NCBI GenBank assembly: GCA_004299665.1
Contig: SCQZ01000181.1
Location: 1 to 5,798, forward strand
From: Jatrophihabitans sp.
GTDB taxonomy: Bacteria > Actinomycetota > Actinomycetes > Mycobacteriales > Jatrophihabitantaceae
Length of the DNA stretch: 5,798 bases
Direction of reading: 5' to 3'
Part shown: piece after piece, positions 4,953 to 5,798 of the stretch
Layout: each line of letters opens with the position of its first letter
Numbering within the stretch: the stretch's first letter is position 1
Position numbers and translations under genes: made by a program
The notes under the pieces: generated by a model
Told to the model about the DNA's origin: nothing
Seen by the model: the letters and a program-made list of their open reading frames with translations, nothing else
Databases searched by the model: none

Positions 4953-5798
4953 ATGACGACGGACGACCACGGCACCACGGAACTGACCGCCGACCGCGGG
5001 TACCGGGACAGCATCGGCAAGGTTGAACCGTACGGTGTCGACCACATCCCGGATGCGGAGAAGCACGGCAGCGCGATCTCGCAGTTCTACGTCTGGTTTG
5101 CCGCTGGCCTCAGCTTTCCGATCATGGTGTTGGGCTTTAGCGCCTCGTATTTCGGCCTGGGCCTCACCGGTGCCATGAGCGCGGTCCTGGCCGGTGCCCT
5201 GGTGGGGTCGGTCCTCATGGGGGTGCTGTCTCGAATGGGGGTGCATCTGGGGATCCCACAGCAAATGCAGGCGCGCGGGCCGCTCGGCTTCGTGGGCAAC
5301 ATCCCGCCCGTCGCGTACATCAACGTATTTGCGGGGATCGGCTGGGCCGCGGTCAACGTGATACTCGGAGGTCGTGCCCTGCAGGAGTTCATCGACATCC
5401 CGTTCTGGATCGCGGCCCTAGGGCTTGTGGTCGTGCTGATGGTCATCGCCGTCTATGGCTACAACATGATCCATATGCTGCAGAAGGTGCTCACGTACGT
5501 CCTGGTCGTGCTCTTCGTCATCACCACTGTCGTGTTGATCGCCAAGGGGGGGATCACCCTTCACGGCAACCGTCACGCCGCCGGCTTCATCGGCGCCGGC
5601 GGCTGGATCACTCTCGCCAGCTGGTTTCTCGCGTTCCTGGTCGCATGGACTCCCTTCGCGTCCGACTACTCCCGGTACCTGCCTGACGATCGCCGCACGA
5701 GCATTGGCGCCGGGATCTACACGGCACTGGGTAACTTCCTGACGATGGCTTGGCTCGGCATCGTGGGGGTGATCCTTGCGAGCAGCGCCACGTCCAGC
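4953..5798 (+). CDS. NCS1-family nucleobase/allantoin-type permease, N-terminal part; 3' end outside window
   Basis: The first 282 residues of an inner-membrane secondary transporter of the NCS1 family (cytosine, purine, allantoin, hydantoin or thiamine uptake, coupled to H+ or Na+). The hydrophilic N-terminus carries VEPYGVDHIPDAEKHG (24-39), the conserved family lead-in, then VWFAAGLSFPIMVLG in helix 1. Further family marks are PQQMQARGPLGFVGN (102-116), the re-entrant region around IGWAAVNVILGG (129-140), and WTPFASDYSRYLP (232-244), characteristic of cytosine/purine-type members. Hydrophobic stretches at about 44-66, 70-92, 118-140, 152-170, 178-197, 215-235 and 255-277 fit the first seven or so of the usual twelve helices. 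The frame is open to the window edge. The start at ATG 4953 is set by AGGAG. The gene diverges from a TetR regulator gene that probably controls it. The substrate cannot be read from the sequence; proximity to guaB2 and guaB3 makes a purine or pyrimidine base plausible. Confidence 0.93.
   Translation, partial: MTTDDHGTTELTADRGYRDSIGKVEPYGVDHIPDAEKHGSAISQFYVWFAAGLSFPIMVLGFSASYFGLGLTGAMSAVLAGALVGSVLMGVLSRMGVHLGIPQQMQARGPLGFVGNIPPVAYINVFAGIGWAAVNVILGGRALQEFIDIPFWIAALGLVVVLMVIAVYGYNMIHMLQKVLTYVLVVLFVITTVVLIAKGGITLHGNRHAAGFIGAGGWITLASWFLAFLVAWTPFASDYSRYLPDDRRTSIGAGIYTALGNFLTMAWLGIVGVILASSATSS

Noticed and set aside
5087..5446. Minus-strand open frames opposite the permease gene
   Set aside because: The opposite strand encodes a clear NCS1 transporter with conserved motifs and a strong ribosome binding site.
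1..5798. tRNA, rRNA, CRISPR array, insertion sequence or attachment site
   Set aside because: No cloverleaf, ribosomal sequence, regularly spaced repeats, transposase or terminal repeats were seen. All gaps are under 160 bp and are accounted for.

Overview
The window is GC-rich DNA (roughly 70% by eye) with GTG starts and strong G/C at third codon positions. It carries a gene set typical of Actinobacteria: a GroEL with a histidine-rich C-terminus, a WhiB-family iron-sulfur regulator, a DUF5319-type small protein, and adjacent guaB2 and guaB3. From memory, this matches the order around whiB3 in Mycobacterium tuberculosis (groEL1, whiB3, sigD region, Rv3412, guaB2, guaB3), but the sigD block is absent here. 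I cannot name a genus from the sequence alone.

Layout. Positions 2-415 (+) hold the 3' end of a groEL1-type chaperonin gene. It converges on a WhiB3/WhiD-like gene at 481-762 (-), and a perfect 11-bp-stem hairpin (431-471) separates the two. Upstream of whiB lies a 154-bp gap with a second, larger hairpin close to the ribosome binding site. The DUF5319-type gene follows at 917-1306 (-). It diverges from guaB2 (1409-2917, +) across about 100 bp that contain a perfect inverted repeat. guaB3 (2937-4055, +) follows guaB2 after 19 bp. A TetR-family regulator gene (4072-4815, -) converges on guaB3 and diverges from an NCS1-family nucleobase/allantoin-type permease gene (4953 to the window end, +, incomplete). 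The 137-bp TetR/permease gap holds a recognisable -35 box and several inverted repeats.

How the genes relate. GuaB2 is the IMP dehydrogenase that commits purine flux to GMP. GuaB3 is its paralogue without CBS domains, and in this copy both the catalytic Cys position and the nucleotide-binding Asp position are replaced. The TetR/permease pair looks like a self-contained regulated uptake module set beside the conserved guaB block. Its nucleobase-like substrate would suit a purine neighbourhood, but this is inference. WhiB and GroEL1 are stress and development functions that share the locus by conserved gene order, with no evident shared operon.

I see no new multi-gene system. The observations most worth checking are the degenerate GuaB3 active site, the whiB leader hairpin, and the probable TetR operator over the permease promoter.
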